This document shows, one piece after another, positions 7,797 through 16,944 of a stretch of DNA of 46,939 nt. Made by a program: the position numbers and the translations under genes. The DNA comes from Sphingomonadaceae bacterium (GTDB taxonomy: Bacteria; Pseudomonadota; Alphaproteobacteria; Sphingomonadales; Sphingomonadaceae). Below the pieces are notes generated by a model, which searched no databases, was not told the origin of the DNA, and saw only the letters and a program-made list of their open reading frames with translations. The first letter of the stretch is position 1; each line of letters begins with the position of its first letter. The stretch is taken from the NCBI GenBank assembly GCA_016742125.1, contig JACVCM010000014.1, positions 1 to 46,939 of the forward strand, in the 5' to 3' direction.

Positions 7797-8963
7797 ATGC
7801 CCAAAACCCCCAGAGAATTCGACATTATCGTCTATGGTGCCACCGGCTATACCGGTCGGCTCGTTGCCGAATATCTGGTCGGCCGTCCCGAAGCACCGCG
7901 CTGGGCGATGGCGGGGCGGAGCCTTGAGAAGTTGCAGGAGGTGCGTGACCTGATCGGCGCGCCCGCCGATACGCCGCTGGTGGTCGCCGACGCCGCCGAT
8001 CCGGCCTCGCTCGACGCCATGGCAAAGCGGACCAAGGTGGTGCTCACCACAGTCGGCCCCTACCAGCTCTACGGCAACGAGCTGGTCGCTGCCTGCGTCG
8101 CCAACGGCACCGATTATACCGATCTGTGCGGCGAACCCGCATGGATGCGCCAGAAAATCGATCAGCATCACGAGGCTGCGAAGGCATCCGGCGCGCGCAT
8201 CGTTTTTTCTGCCGGCTTCGATTCTATACCATTCGACCTCGGCGTCTGGGCGCTGCAAAATCATTGCATTGGCCATTATGGCGCGCCCGCCCCGCGCATA
8301 AAGGGCCGCGTCCGGGCGATGCAGGGCAAGTTTTCGGGCGGCACTGCGGCGAGTCTGAAGGCCACCATGGCTGCCGCCGCCAAGGACCCGGCAGTGATCG
8401 GCTATCTCACAAATCCTTTCAGCCTTGCCGGCGGCTTTGAAGGACCCGCACAACCCGCTGGCAACAAGCCCGAATATGACGCCGCGCTGGACAGTTGGGC
8501 GACCAATTTCATCATGGCACCCATCAATACCAAGAATGTCCACCGCACCAATGCGTTGCTCGGGCACCTCTATGGTACCGATTTTGTCTATGACGAAATG
8601 ATGCTGACCGGCCCTGGCGAGGCTGGGCAGCAGGCGGCGGAGTTTGTTGCCAAGACCCCTATGATCGGGACCGAAAACGATCCCAAGCCTGGCGAAGGCC
8701 CAACCAGGGAAGAGCGCGACAGCGGCTTTTACGACATATTGTTCATCGCGGAATATCCCGACGGGCGCACCGCAAAACTTTCGGTCAAGGGAGACCGCGA
8801 CCCCGGCTATGGCTCGACCTCGAAAATGATCGCGGAAACCGCCATCGCGCTGGTGCGTTTTGAGGGGGATGGCGGGGTGACAACGCCTGGCGCTGCGCTG
8901 GGCGGCAAGCTGGTCCGGCGGCTCGAGGCGCATGCCGGGCTGACCTTTGCCATGGAAGATTAG
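7797..8963 (+). CDS. Saccharopine dehydrogenase-like NAD(P)-binding protein
   Basis: The 388-residue protein has an N-terminal Rossmann fold with DIIVYGATGYTGRLVAEYL (GxxGxxG type) and segments typical of the SCCPDH/trans-acting enoyl reductase family: VLTTVGPYQLYGNELVAAC, GTDYTDLCGE, and AGFDSIPFDLGVWAL. Proteins of this family are linked to lipid metabolism, but the substrate cannot be read from sequence. The start is set at ATG 7797, seven bases after CAGGAGAG (7783-7790). No membrane segment is obvious. It reads in the same direction as the phosphatase gene that follows after about 80 bp. Confidence 0.88.
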   Translation: MPKTPREFDIIVYGATGYTGRLVAEYLVGRPEAPRWAMAGRSLEKLQEVRDLIGAPADTPLVVADAADPASLDAMAKRTKVVLTTVGPYQLYGNELVAACVANGTDYTDLCGEPAWMRQKIDQHHEAAKASGARIVFSAGFDSIPFDLGVWALQNHCIGHYGAPAPRIKGRVRAMQGKFSGGTAASLKATMAAAAKDPAVIGYLTNPFSLAGGFEGPAQPAGNKPEYDAALDSWATNFIMAPINTKNVHRTNALLGHLYGTDFVYDEMMLTGPGEAGQQAAEFVAKTPMIGTENDPKPGEGPTREERDSGFYDILFIAEYPDGRTAKLSVKGDRDPGYGSTSKMIAETAIALVRFEGDGGVTTPGAALGGKLVRRLEAHAGLTFAMED

Positions 8964-9045
8964 CCTCGGCTTTTCTGTGACCGGGGGAGTGAAATCGCGC
9001 TATTCACTTCCCCTTCAGCCTACCGATCCCTATATGCCCGCCACC

Positions 9046-9810
9046 ATGTTAGGTCGCCTCTTCAAAAAAGCCGTTGCCCAGCGCCCGATCGAAACCGCGC
9101 GCGTCCCGGAAGGGATGCGTATCTACGCCATTGGCGACATTCACGGTCGCAACGACCTGCTGAAAATGCTGCTGTCGAAAATCGAGGCCGACGACGCACG
9201 GCGCGGACCTGCCGATACGCAGATCGTCTTTCTCGGCGATTTGATGGACCGTGGCGATGACAGCGCTGGCGTCATCGATACGGCGCTGGCGCTGAAACAG
9301 TCAGGAAAGAAGGTCCGTTTCCTGATGGGTAATCATGAGGAGGTCTTTGTCCGCGCCTGCACGAAACGGGACCCCAAGATCACGCGCTTTTTCCTGCGGA
9401 TCGGGGGCGAAGCGACTGTGCTGTCTTACCCTATCACGCGCGCCGAATATGTCGGCCTCGACATGGAACAACTGTCCGCGCGGCTGATGACACTCGTGCC
9501 GCAAGAGCATCTCGACTTTATCGATAGTTTCGAGGATCAGATCGTCATTGGCGACTATGCCTTTGTCCATGCCGGAATCCGTCCCGGCGTGCCGCTGTCT
9601 CAACAGAAACCAAGCGACCTGCGCTGGATCCGCGAAGAATTTGTCGAGCAGCGCGGCGACCTTGAAAAGGTCGTGGTCTATGGCCACACCATTTATGACG
9701 ATGTCGAAGAACGCGGATCGCGGATAGGGATCGACACCGGCGCATATGCCAGCGGAAAACTGACCGCTTTAGGGCTGGAGGGTAGCGATCGCTGGTATTT
9801 GCAGACATGA
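9046..9810 (+). CDS. Metallophosphoesterase, serine/threonine protein phosphatase family
   Basis: The roughly 254-residue protein has every PPP-family metal motif in order: GDIHGRND (about residue 33), GDLMDRG, GNHEE, then VHAG and YGHT. These bind two metal ions for phosphoester hydrolysis. It resembles bacterial PrpA/ApaH-type phosphatases; the substrate could be a phosphoprotein or a dinucleotide polyphosphate. The start is uncertain: ATG 9034 and ATG 9046 are in frame and neither has a strong ribosome-binding site. The M28 peptidase gene begins 17 bp after the stop, so the two may be cotranscribed. Confidence 0.9.
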   Translation: MLGRLFKKAVAQRPIETARVPEGMRIYAIGDIHGRNDLLKMLLSKIEADDARRGPADTQIVFLGDLMDRGDDSAGVIDTALALKQSGKKVRFLMGNHEEVFVRACTKRDPKITRFFLRIGGEATVLSYPITRAEYVGLDMEQLSARLMTLVPQEHLDFIDSFEDQIVIGDYAFVHAGIRPGVPLSQQKPSDLRWIREEFVEQRGDLEKVVVYGHTIYDDVEERGSRIGIDTGAYASGKLTALGLEGSDRWYLQT

Positions 9811-9827
9811 TGGTCTAGCCTTGCGGA

Positions 9828-11138
9828 ATGACAACATTCCGCCTTTTCGCAAGCCTGCTTGCGCTCGCCATAACTTTTCCTGCCAATGCCCAAAATGAAG
9901 TCAGTCCCGCTCGCCTGAAAGCCGATGTCGAAAAACTGGTCAGCTTCGGCACGCGTCACACATTGTCGTCCGCAACCGATCCGAAGCGCGGTATCGGCGC
10001 CGCACGGGCCTGGGCAAAGGCCGAATTCGAGAAGATCTCCAAAGCCTGCAATGGCTGCCTCACAACCGAAATGCTTGAAAGAACCATGTCCGGCCCGCGC
10101 GTTCCCGATGGCGTGAACATTGTCGATGTACTCGCGGTTCGGCAGGGCAAGATGGGCTGGGATCACGTCATCATCATCGCCGCGCATATCGACAGCCGCG
10201 TGTCCGACGTGATGGATTTTACCAAGGATGCGCCGGGCGCAAATGACGACGGTTCGGGCAGCGCATTAGTGATCGAGGCCGCACGATTGATGTCGAAGCA
10301 GCCGCAGAACGATGCAACTATCGTGTTTGCGCTTCTGTCAGGGGAAGAACAGGGTCTGATGGGCGGTCGCCTTCTGGCGGAAACCGCAAAGGAGCGTGGC
10401 TGGAAAGTTACCGCAATGCTCAACAACGACATTGTCGGCGGAACCGTGGGAACCGACGGGCGCAAGGTCGACAATGTGGTGCGGGTGTTCAGCGAGGGCA
10501 TTCGCGCCTCCGAAGACCTGCCCGGCCAGATGGCACGGCGCAACAGCGGTGCTGAGGATGACGGCCCAAGTCGTGCGCTGATGCGCTATACCGATCGCGT
10601 TGCCGATCGGAGCAAGGCAATCGGCCTCGACGTGTTCGGTGTCCGTCGTCCCGACCGGTTCGGGCGCGGTGGCGATCATTTGCCGGCGCTGGAACTCGGC
10701 TTCCCTGCCATCCGCTACACCGTCGGCGTGGAGAATTACCACCATCAGCATCAGGATTTGCGGACTGAAAATGGCGTCGAATATGGCGATACCGTCGACA
10801 AGATGGATTTCGGATATCTGGCCAAAGTCACGGCACTTAACGTCGAAACGGCCAAGGCGTTGGCATCTGCACCGCCTGCGCCTGTTCAGGCATCACTCGG
10901 CGGCGCGGTTTCATCAGACACGATTGTCAGATGGTCGCCGTCACCCGGTGCCCAGCGCTACCGGATTTACAAGCGCCGCGCGGATGCACAGGACTGGAGC
11001 CTGGACAGAGAGGTCGAGGGGGTCGAAACCACTATCAAAGGCCTGATCGTCGATGACCATTTCGTCGGGGTCAGCGCAATCGCAGCAAATGGATCCGAAA
11101 GCCTGATCACCTTTGCCGGACTGCCTCCGCGGCAGTGA
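9828..11138 (+). CDS. Secreted M28-family zinc aminopeptidase
   Basis: The 436-residue exported protein has a signal peptide (about 1-21, cleavage after NAQ or nearby). The M28 metal ligands are visible: IIAAHIDS (His), GANDDGSGSA (bridging Asp), LSGEEQGLMG (catalytic Glu plus ligand), MLNNDIVGG (Asp) and the late YHHQHQD (His). These peptidases remove N-terminal residues using two zinc ions. The C-terminal 80 residues look like a fibronectin-III-type module. The gene is convergent with the hydrolase::flavin-reductase fusion, 6 bp apart. Confidence 0.9.
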   Translation: MTTFRLFASLLALAITFPANAQNEVSPARLKADVEKLVSFGTRHTLSSATDPKRGIGAARAWAKAEFEKISKACNGCLTTEMLERTMSGPRVPDGVNIVDVLAVRQGKMGWDHVIIIAAHIDSRVSDVMDFTKDAPGANDDGSGSALVIEAARLMSKQPQNDATIVFALLSGEEQGLMGGRLLAETAKERGWKVTAMLNNDIVGGTVGTDGRKVDNVVRVFSEGIRASEDLPGQMARRNSGAEDDGPSRALMRYTDRVADRSKAIGLDVFGVRRPDRFGRGGDHLPALELGFPAIRYTVGVENYHHQHQDLRTENGVEYGDTVDKMDFGYLAKVTALNVETAKALASAPPAPVQASLGGAVSSDTIVRWSPSPGAQRYRIYKRRADAQDWSLDREVEGVETTIKGLIVDDHFVGVSAIAANGSESLITFAGLPPRQ

Positions 11139-11144
11139 ATTTGT

Positions 11145-12380
11145 TCAGGTGAAGTGCAATCGCCGGTATTTGCCGCGGAAATAGAGCAGCGGATCGCGAC
11201 GCGGTTCAAAACTCGCTTTCTCGACCTGCCCGACAAGCAGGAAGTGATCTCCCGCCTCGTGCAATGCATGCCGCCTGCACTCGAAAATGCCGAGCGAACT
11301 CGGCAGGATCGGCGCGCCATATTCACCCACTTCCCAACGCGTTCCAGCAAAGCGGTCCTCGCCCTTGCCCGCGAACAGGTTGGAAACCGGTTGCTGACCG
11401 ATCTGCAACACATTGACTGCAAAACTATCGGCCGCACGCAAAGCCTCTGCGCTACCCGCGTTGTTGCCGATACAAACCAGCAAGAGCGGCGGATCGAGCG
11501 ACACACTGGTGAAGCTGTTCGCGGTCAGCCCGATTGGCTTGCCATCGGGAGCATGCGCCGTGACAATGGTTACACCGGTCGCAAAACAGCCCATCGCATC
11601 GCGCAATGTCCGCGCATCCGAACCCGAACGATATTCCGGAATGAAGCGCGGCTGCTTACGCTCGAGGAAATCTATAAGCAGGCCGTTGAACGCCTCGGCG
11701 CGCTCGGCGACCAGCAGAAGTCCGCTCCCGCTCACATCGATCGCTTCTGCATTGGGAAACGCCGATACAAATCCCGGCGATGAGTCCTCCTGCGCCGCTG
11801 CACCCAATGCTCCACGCAAGACGAGTACCGGAATGTTGATGTGCGGCGCTGCCTTCTCTAGCCGTCGGTCGACACCGTCAGTGTCGAAAGCCTCAAACAA
11901 GCGGTTTTCATAATCGCGCTGCACAAACGCTTGCCCGTGCGCCGCCGACAGTGCCTCTGCCGACGCGCGTACGGCGGCTGCATCAGCGTACACGGGCGGA
12001 TCGACGAGGATCAGGCCAGACGCCAGCGTTGCTGCATCCTCAGCTAGCGCCGCAGTCGCAATCCATCCGCTATGTGTGGCGGCGACGACGACCGGCCGTG
12101 TGCGCATCTGACCGATCACAGCGCGCACATCCTCAACATAGGCATCGAAACTGTAGCGCCCGTCCTCAGGCCAGTCGCTGCCACCATGCCCTCGTAGATC
12201 GACATTGATGACATGCCGCCCCGCCTGTTCAAGCCCGACCGCGACATCCTCCCATACCTTGCGCGTCTGCCCAAAACCATGCAGCAGGATGATCGAGGGA
12301 TCGTCAGCGCTGCCTATATCATCGGACTCGATCCGGATGCCGGCAAAGCCCTTAAACTCGCGGACATATCTCAATGGCAT
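11145..12380 (-). CDS. Alpha/beta-hydrolase fused to flavin reductase
   Basis: This 411-residue protein joins two domains. Residues 1-245 are an alpha/beta hydrolase with IILLHGFGQTRKVW (oxyanion region), INVDLRGHGGSDWP and a nucleophile elbow read as T-H-S104-G-W rather than G-x-S-x-G. Where the catalytic His is expected (GxGH before AERAEAF) the sequence is G-S-G-L221. Residues 257-411 are a flavin reductase-like domain: RDAMGCFATGVTIVTA, GLTANSFTSVSLDPPLLLVC, and DHFLLVGQVEKA near the end. The second domain likely reduces FMN/FAD with NAD(P)H; the first may be inactive or bind only. Start: ATG 12380, preceded by AGGAAAACGACAT; an ATG at 12416 is possible but has no clear ribosome-binding site. 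Confidence 0.85.
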   Translation of the reverse strand: MPLRYVREFKGFAGIRIESDDIGSADDPSIILLHGFGQTRKVWEDVAVGLEQAGRHVINVDLRGHGGSDWPEDGRYSFDAYVEDVRAVIGQMRTRPVVVAATHSGWIATAALAEDAATLASGLILVDPPVYADAAAVRASAEALSAAHGQAFVQRDYENRLFEAFDTDGVDRRLEKAAPHINIPVLVLRGALGAAAQEDSSPGFVSAFPNAEAIDVSGSGLLLVAERAEAFNGLLIDFLERKQPRFIPEYRSGSDARTLRDAMGCFATGVTIVTAHAPDGKPIGLTANSFTSVSLDPPLLLVCIGNNAGSAEALRAADSFAVNVLQIGQQPVSNLFAGKGEDRFAGTRWEVGEYGAPILPSSLGIFECRRHALHEAGDHFLLVGQVEKASFEPRRDPLLYFRGKYRRLHFT

Positions 12381-12448
12381 ATGTCGTTTTCCTACATGCT
12401 GTCCAGCGGTGGACATAGACCGAACGGAACCTGCCGGTCAACGCTGGT

Positions 12449-12883
12449 TTAGGCGCGATCCGTCGATATGACGGCCATGGTGATGCGCGAGATGCAGACA
12501 AGTTTTCCTGCCTCATCCTCAATGCGAATGGACCAGATCTGCGTCGTCCGCCCGATCGATTCGGCCGTGGCCGTCGCATAAACAAAGCCATCCTTTACGG
12601 GGCGCACATGATTGGCATTGATTTCCATTCCCACCGTCGCAAATCGGCTGTGATCGATGGTCATTGCTGCGGCAACCGAACCGACCGTTTCCGCCAGCGC
12701 CACCGAAGCGCCACCATGCAGGCGGCCATAAGGTTGCTTGCTACGCCCGGTGACCGGCATCCGTGCCTTCAACCAGTTGTCGCCATAGTCGGTGAATTCG
12801 ATTCCGAGATTTCCCGGCATGCAGTCTGCGCCATTGGCAGTGAGCAAGGCCAGATCGAGTTTTTCGTGAAACCAGATGGACAT
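12449..12883 (-). CDS. PaaI-type hotdog thioesterase
   Basis: The 144-residue protein fits the hotdog-fold PaaI family that hydrolyses acyl- or aryl-CoA thioesters. The signature is YGRLHGGASVALAETVGSVAA, with the family's H-G-G followed by a helix, then an ANHVRPVKDG strand. Start: ATG 12883 is preceded by AAGGAAG; the longer in-frame version adds nine residues without homology. It lies 39 bp downstream of the phytase gene and 68 bp upstream of the hydrolase::flavin-reductase fusion on the same strand, so it may belong to the same transcript. The substrate is unknown. Confidence 0.9.
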   Translation of the reverse strand: MSIWFHEKLDLALLTANGADCMPGNLGIEFTDYGDNWLKARMPVTGRSKQPYGRLHGGASVALAETVGSVAAAMTIDHSRFATVGMEINANHVRPVKDGFVYATATAESIGRTTQIWSIRIEDEAGKLVCISRITMAVISTDRA

Positions 12884-12922
12884 GTCGGCTTCCTTGCGCG
12901 AAGCGGACATGTCTGTCCAGAG

Positions 12923-13963
12923 TCAGTTCTGGCCCAGCCCAAGTGCTGCCGCAATGTCGGCCCAGCTAACCAGCTTGAAGTTCTGCGTTTCGGGCCGATT
13001 GTCGCCGTCCTGAACGACGAACAGCCCGCTGGGGAATTGCGGACCGAAATCGCCTAGCATCAATTCGATGCCGTCGGTTTCCTGTACGCCGTCGACAACG
13101 CCGTCACCGATGCGGAAGCGACCGACATAGCTCACTTCGGGGAGCTTGTAGACAGCATAGGCATTGTCGCCTTGGCTCGACACGATGACATAGCCGCCAT
13201 CTGCGCCCATTGGTGCTATGGCTACGCCTTCAGCGTCCATAACGATTTCATTGCCATCGGCTTTTGCAAGCTGGATCGCGGTGACGGGGCCGTCGGGCGC
13301 GGCGTCGAATTTCCACAAGCCGACATCCTCCTCGGCCACATAAAGAATGCCGGTGCGATCGTCGACCACGCAGCCTTCCGATTGTGTGCCGAGCTTCATG
13401 CTGCGCACGACCTTGCCGGTCGGAACCGCCCCGCTCGTGTCGATTGCCACCTGATCGATGCGTCCGTCCTTCAGCACGACAAAGCCGAACAGAGCCTTGT
13501 CCGACGCGCGCCGCCACAGGCACATGCCATAGGCTTCGCCCTTGCCCACGGGTATCGACGCCAGCGGCAAGAGCTTGCGCGCCACGGTATCGAGCCGGAA
13601 GAGTGCAATCGCGGCATTGGCCAGATCCTGCCGGTCGCTCGCCGCGACAATGACGCCGCTATTGCCGCCCATGTCGCGCAAATCGACATTGTTTAGCCGC
13701 GGCGACGGCGTGAAGCTGATCTGCTTTCCGGCAAGGTCGTAGACATGAATGCCCGCCCGCTTGTCGGTGCCGATAACCAGACTCGCCGCCGAATCGGCAG
13801 CATTGCGCCAGATCGCCGGATCGTCCGCCGCGTCCTCCATCGTTGCCACCGGCGTGGTTTCGACTTTCGCGGTCACGCTGGCCGTCGGGAGGGGGCTCAT
13901 CACCGGCTGCGGCGTGGCGCAACCGGCGATGAGCAGGGGGAGAAACCCTACGAGCGCGCGCAT
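12923..13963 (-). CDS. Beta-propeller phytase (3-phytase), lipoprotein
   Basis: The 346-residue protein begins MRALVGFLPLLIAGC, a lipoprotein signal with the lipobox Cys at position 15, so it is predicted to be anchored in the periplasm or outer membrane. Beta-propeller phytases use calcium to release phosphate from phytate. Supporting segments are DAADDPAIWRN, LVIGTDKRAGIHVYDLAGK, RLNNVDLRD, SEGCVVDDRTGILYVAEEDVGLWKF and DAEGVAIAP near the end of the propeller. The acidic DDPAIW and EGxxVDD motifs are the calcium/phosphate site residues of the family. Its ATG overlaps the TGA of the TonB receptor (ATGA), so they are coupled. The longer in-frame start at 14014 would disrupt the lipoprotein signal. 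Confidence 0.92.
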   Translation of the reverse strand: MRALVGFLPLLIAGCATPQPVMSPLPTASVTAKVETTPVATMEDAADDPAIWRNAADSAASLVIGTDKRAGIHVYDLAGKQISFTPSPRLNNVDLRDMGGNSGVIVAASDRQDLANAAIALFRLDTVARKLLPLASIPVGKGEAYGMCLWRRASDKALFGFVVLKDGRIDQVAIDTSGAVPTGKVVRSMKLGTQSEGCVVDDRTGILYVAEEDVGLWKFDAAPDGPVTAIQLAKADGNEIVMDAEGVAIAPMGADGGYVIVSSQGDNAYAVYKLPEVSYVGRFRIGDGVVDGVQETDGIELMLGDFGPQFPSGLFVVQDGDNRPETQNFKLVSWADIAAALGLGQN

Positions 13964-16764
13964 CAAAATGTGAACCGGATGCCGCCCGTGTAACGGCGAC
14001 CAAAACGTTCCCATTCGATAGTGTATTGGCCGTTACGTACCGCCGGAATACCGCTGGCGTTCAGCAGGTTCGACGGGTCTGAATAACGACGTCCAGGATT
14101 GTTAAGCAGGTTCGAGGCGTCGAAATAGACTTCAAAACCGTCAAACAACTCATACCGCGCCGAAAAATCGAGCTCGTCATCATCAGCCCAATATGTATCG
14201 CCGGCATCGGCAAGGTTATCGGCAAAGCCATCGGCCCAGGTCGTGCGGTTCTGATATTGCAAACGAAGCGAAAGGCCATATTTTTCATAATAGGCGCCAA
14301 CATTGTATACCACTTGCGAGGTGCCGGGCAGCGGCACTTTGCGTTCTGGCGAAAGCGTCACACCAAGCGCGTCCAGAATTGCGGGCTTGGTCACTTCGCT
14401 GTCATTGTAGGTTGCGTTGGCTGTGATGCCGAAACCGCCCATCCAGTCTGGCAAACCAAGGTCGGCGGTATAGGGTTCGAGCTGGAACTGCACCGCCGCC
14501 TCAAACCCGAAAATCCGACCCGATCCGCCATTGGTAATCCCGCTGAAGGCATAGCCCGACCGGTCGATACCGTTGCTGTCGAGCGCGTTAGAGCCGAAAG
14601 TGCGGCGTGATGTGTACAAAACGTCTTCTACTTTCTTGTAGAATGCGCCGAGCATGAAATAGCCTTGCGGCTGCACATACCACTCGTAATAAGCGTCGAC
14701 ACCATAGGCACGCTCGGGCTTCACCGCCGGGTTGCCGCCAGAGATCGACTGGTTGGCGTCGTTGACCACGACATTGGGACGAAGCTGGTCATAGTCCGCC
14801 CGCGCCGCGCCGCTGGTAAAGCCGACGCGCAACTTCTTGTCGTCCTCGACATCGAAATTGAGGTGCAGGCTGGGGAAGGCCATCGTCGTGCTGCTCTTCG
14901 CCGTGATTTCCCCGATCACGCCCGGAATGGTCGCAAGCGAACGCCCACGATTAGAGACCTTCTCGACCCGGACACCGCCGACAATGCTGCCCCAGTCGAA
15001 CTTGCTGTTCGCCATAATATAACCGGCAAGGATGCGTTCGCGGACGTTATAATGGTTGGCCGAAACCGGCGTGAAGCCTTGGATTGTTTTGGCCCGGTCC
15101 AGATAATCGCGCATTGCGTCCGGGTTGAAATAGCGGAAGGTGTAACCCAGCGGGATTTTGCCCTTGAACGGCGTATCGAGCGAGAAGGGCAGATAGGTCG
15201 TGCCGATACCGGCCGCTGTGAACTGTGCGGCGGTGTTGAGCAGCAGTTCGCGTTCGCGGTTGATCTTCGTCCGCTGGTCATATTGCAGGCCGGCACGGAT
15301 CGTGGTTTCCCCGCCGAACAGCGCGGTATCGTGCGACAACTCGCCCTTGAAGGTGTATGCCTTGGTCGGGTCGACGGCATCGAGCGAACGGAATGAACTG
15401 AGCGGTTTGGTGAAATTGTCGATCGCTGTGACCGGTGTGCCTGCCTGGAACCGCGTTGGACCGCTTAGCTGGTTGGTCGTGAACAGCTGCACGCGCGCCA
15501 GTTGCGGGTTGGTAAAGTCATAAGCGACCGTCGGACGCAAGGTCCGCGTCGAAGGGCTGTCCCAACGCGTTTCGCCAACCACCGAGCGGTCGTCGACCGA
15601 TTTGGTGTAGTTCGCTACCCATTTGAAGCCCCAAGTGTCGCCAAACCTGTGTTTGCCTTCCAGGCTGTTGGTGAACACCGACTGGCGGAATGCCCGCAGC
15701 GTCGAACGCTGGTTGATGTCAATACCGTAAACGGTCCCTGCAAACGGGCTGTTGATGCAGGCATCGGCGTAGGCACTGGTCGTCGGCGTCGTTGTCCCGC
15801 CGGTGCAGGCAGCAGTGTTCGCCACCAAATCGCCCTGCCGGTCGTCCATATCGAAGATATAATTGTCGCGCGCTTCGTCGTCGGTGAAAATTGTGTAGGG
15901 CGAGCGCACCGAAATGGTGTTGTCGGGGTCAGGACGGAAATCGACGCGGCCGGAAATCGAATAGTTCTTGCGGGTCAACCGGTACAGCTTGTTTTCGGTC
16001 TCGCGCGCCCAGAAACGCGTTGCGAAACCCGGGCGGCGATCCTGCGCAACCTGCTCCCAGTCGGTTTCGAAATTGTCGGTAATCATGTTGCGCTCGTAAT
16101 AGCTACCCGACAAGAGCACGCCGATTTCGCCCACATTGGTATCGAACACGTTCGAAAGCGTCAGCGAACCTTCATATTCGCCGCGCTTGCCATACTCGGT
16201 CTGGCCAGCACCCAGTTTGCCGGAGATGCGGAAGCCGTCATAATCGAGCGCCGAGCGCGTAACGATGTTGACATTGCCCGAAATGGTTTCGCCGGGCATA
16301 TCGGGGGTAACGGCCTTCGATACGACAATTTGCGAAGCCAGCGCTGAAGGGATGGAATCGAACCGCGCATCGCGGCCCTCGGGGCTGACAACGTTGATGC
16401 CGTCAAACGACAAGGTAGTCCAGTAATTGGGCGCGCCGCGCAACGAGATGTAACGCGCCTGCCCCTGATCACGTTCGACCGCGACACCGGGAAGGCGACC
16501 AGTGGCCTGCGCGATATTCTGGTCAGGCAAGCGGCCGACTGAGTCCGATGCGACGACGGTTACCAGCGAGTCCGAATTTTTCTGGATTTGCAGTGCTGCT
16601 GCCTCCGATTCGGCAATCGGGCGCGAACCCGTAACGACAATGGCATCCTCCTCGGCTGCCTCGTCGGCGGGCGGCGCCTCTTGCGCCAGCACCAGTCCCG
16701 GTGCGAAGGCGACACTCGCCAACAACGCCGCGCGGATAACCAAAGTCTGCCGTGAATTTTTCAT
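13963..16764 (-). CDS. TonB-dependent receptor, phytase-linked
   Basis: The 933-residue outer-membrane receptor has a signal peptide (ending about AQEAPP), a plug domain with DSVGRLPDQNIAQATGRLPG and GQARYISLRGAPNYWT, and a long beta-barrel closing with an aromatic IRFTF terminus. The extended TonB box region is EDAIVVTGSR. Such receptors import large or scarce ligands using the proton motive force through TonB. Start: ATG 16764, with AGGGG upstream; the GTG nine bases earlier is too close to that site. Because the phytase overlaps its stop codon, phytate or its products are the natural candidates for the ligand (inference). Confidence 0.93.
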   Translation of the reverse strand: MKNSRQTLVIRAALLASVAFAPGLVLAQEAPPADEAAEEDAIVVTGSRPIAESEAAALQIQKNSDSLVTVVASDSVGRLPDQNIAQATGRLPGVAVERDQGQARYISLRGAPNYWTTLSFDGINVVSPEGRDARFDSIPSALASQIVVSKAVTPDMPGETISGNVNIVTRSALDYDGFRISGKLGAGQTEYGKRGEYEGSLTLSNVFDTNVGEIGVLLSGSYYERNMITDNFETDWEQVAQDRRPGFATRFWARETENKLYRLTRKNYSISGRVDFRPDPDNTISVRSPYTIFTDDEARDNYIFDMDDRQGDLVANTAACTGGTTTPTTSAYADACINSPFAGTVYGIDINQRSTLRAFRQSVFTNSLEGKHRFGDTWGFKWVANYTKSVDDRSVVGETRWDSPSTRTLRPTVAYDFTNPQLARVQLFTTNQLSGPTRFQAGTPVTAIDNFTKPLSSFRSLDAVDPTKAYTFKGELSHDTALFGGETTIRAGLQYDQRTKINRERELLLNTAAQFTAAGIGTTYLPFSLDTPFKGKIPLGYTFRYFNPDAMRDYLDRAKTIQGFTPVSANHYNVRERILAGYIMANSKFDWGSIVGGVRVEKVSNRGRSLATIPGVIGEITAKSSTTMAFPSLHLNFDVEDDKKLRVGFTSGAARADYDQLRPNVVVNDANQSISGGNPAVKPERAYGVDAYYEWYVQPQGYFMLGAFYKKVEDVLYTSRRTFGSNALDSNGIDRSGYAFSGITNGGSGRIFGFEAAVQFQLEPYTADLGLPDWMGGFGITANATYNDSEVTKPAILDALGVTLSPERKVPLPGTSQVVYNVGAYYEKYGLSLRLQYQNRTTWADGFADNLADAGDTYWADDDELDFSARYELFDGFEVYFDASNLLNNPGRRYSDPSNLLNASGIPAVRNGQYTIEWERFGRRYTGGIRFTF

Positions 16765-16861
16765 GATATGCACCCCTGCCGATTCTTGTCTGCTGGCGGC
16801 GCCTTAGGCAGGGTGTGTGACTCGCCCACTTATGAATGATGACAAATTCGCGGCCATAATG

Positions 16862-16897
16862 TTACGCTTTTCGCATCCGCTTGCCGCAAAAGCGTAA
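16862..16897. promoter_or_regulatory. Perfect 10-bp inverted repeat between divergent phytase-receptor and ppk genes
   Basis: TTACGCTTTT (16862-16871) is repeated in inverse as AAAAGCGTAA (16888-16897) with a 16-bp spacer. It lies in the 180-bp divergent region between the TonB receptor and ppk, about 47 bp before the ppk start. It could be an operator dyad or a leader hairpin. It does not match the PhoB box consensus. Confidence 0.45.
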
Positions 16898-16944
16898 TGT
16901 TTTCGTGGCACCGCCCCGCAAATGTTTAGGAAGGACGAATTTTC

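Noticed and set aside
16774..16944. PhoB box in front of the phytase receptor or ppk
   Set aside because: No tandem CTGTCAT-like direct repeats with 4-bp spacing; only an unrelated dyad is seen.
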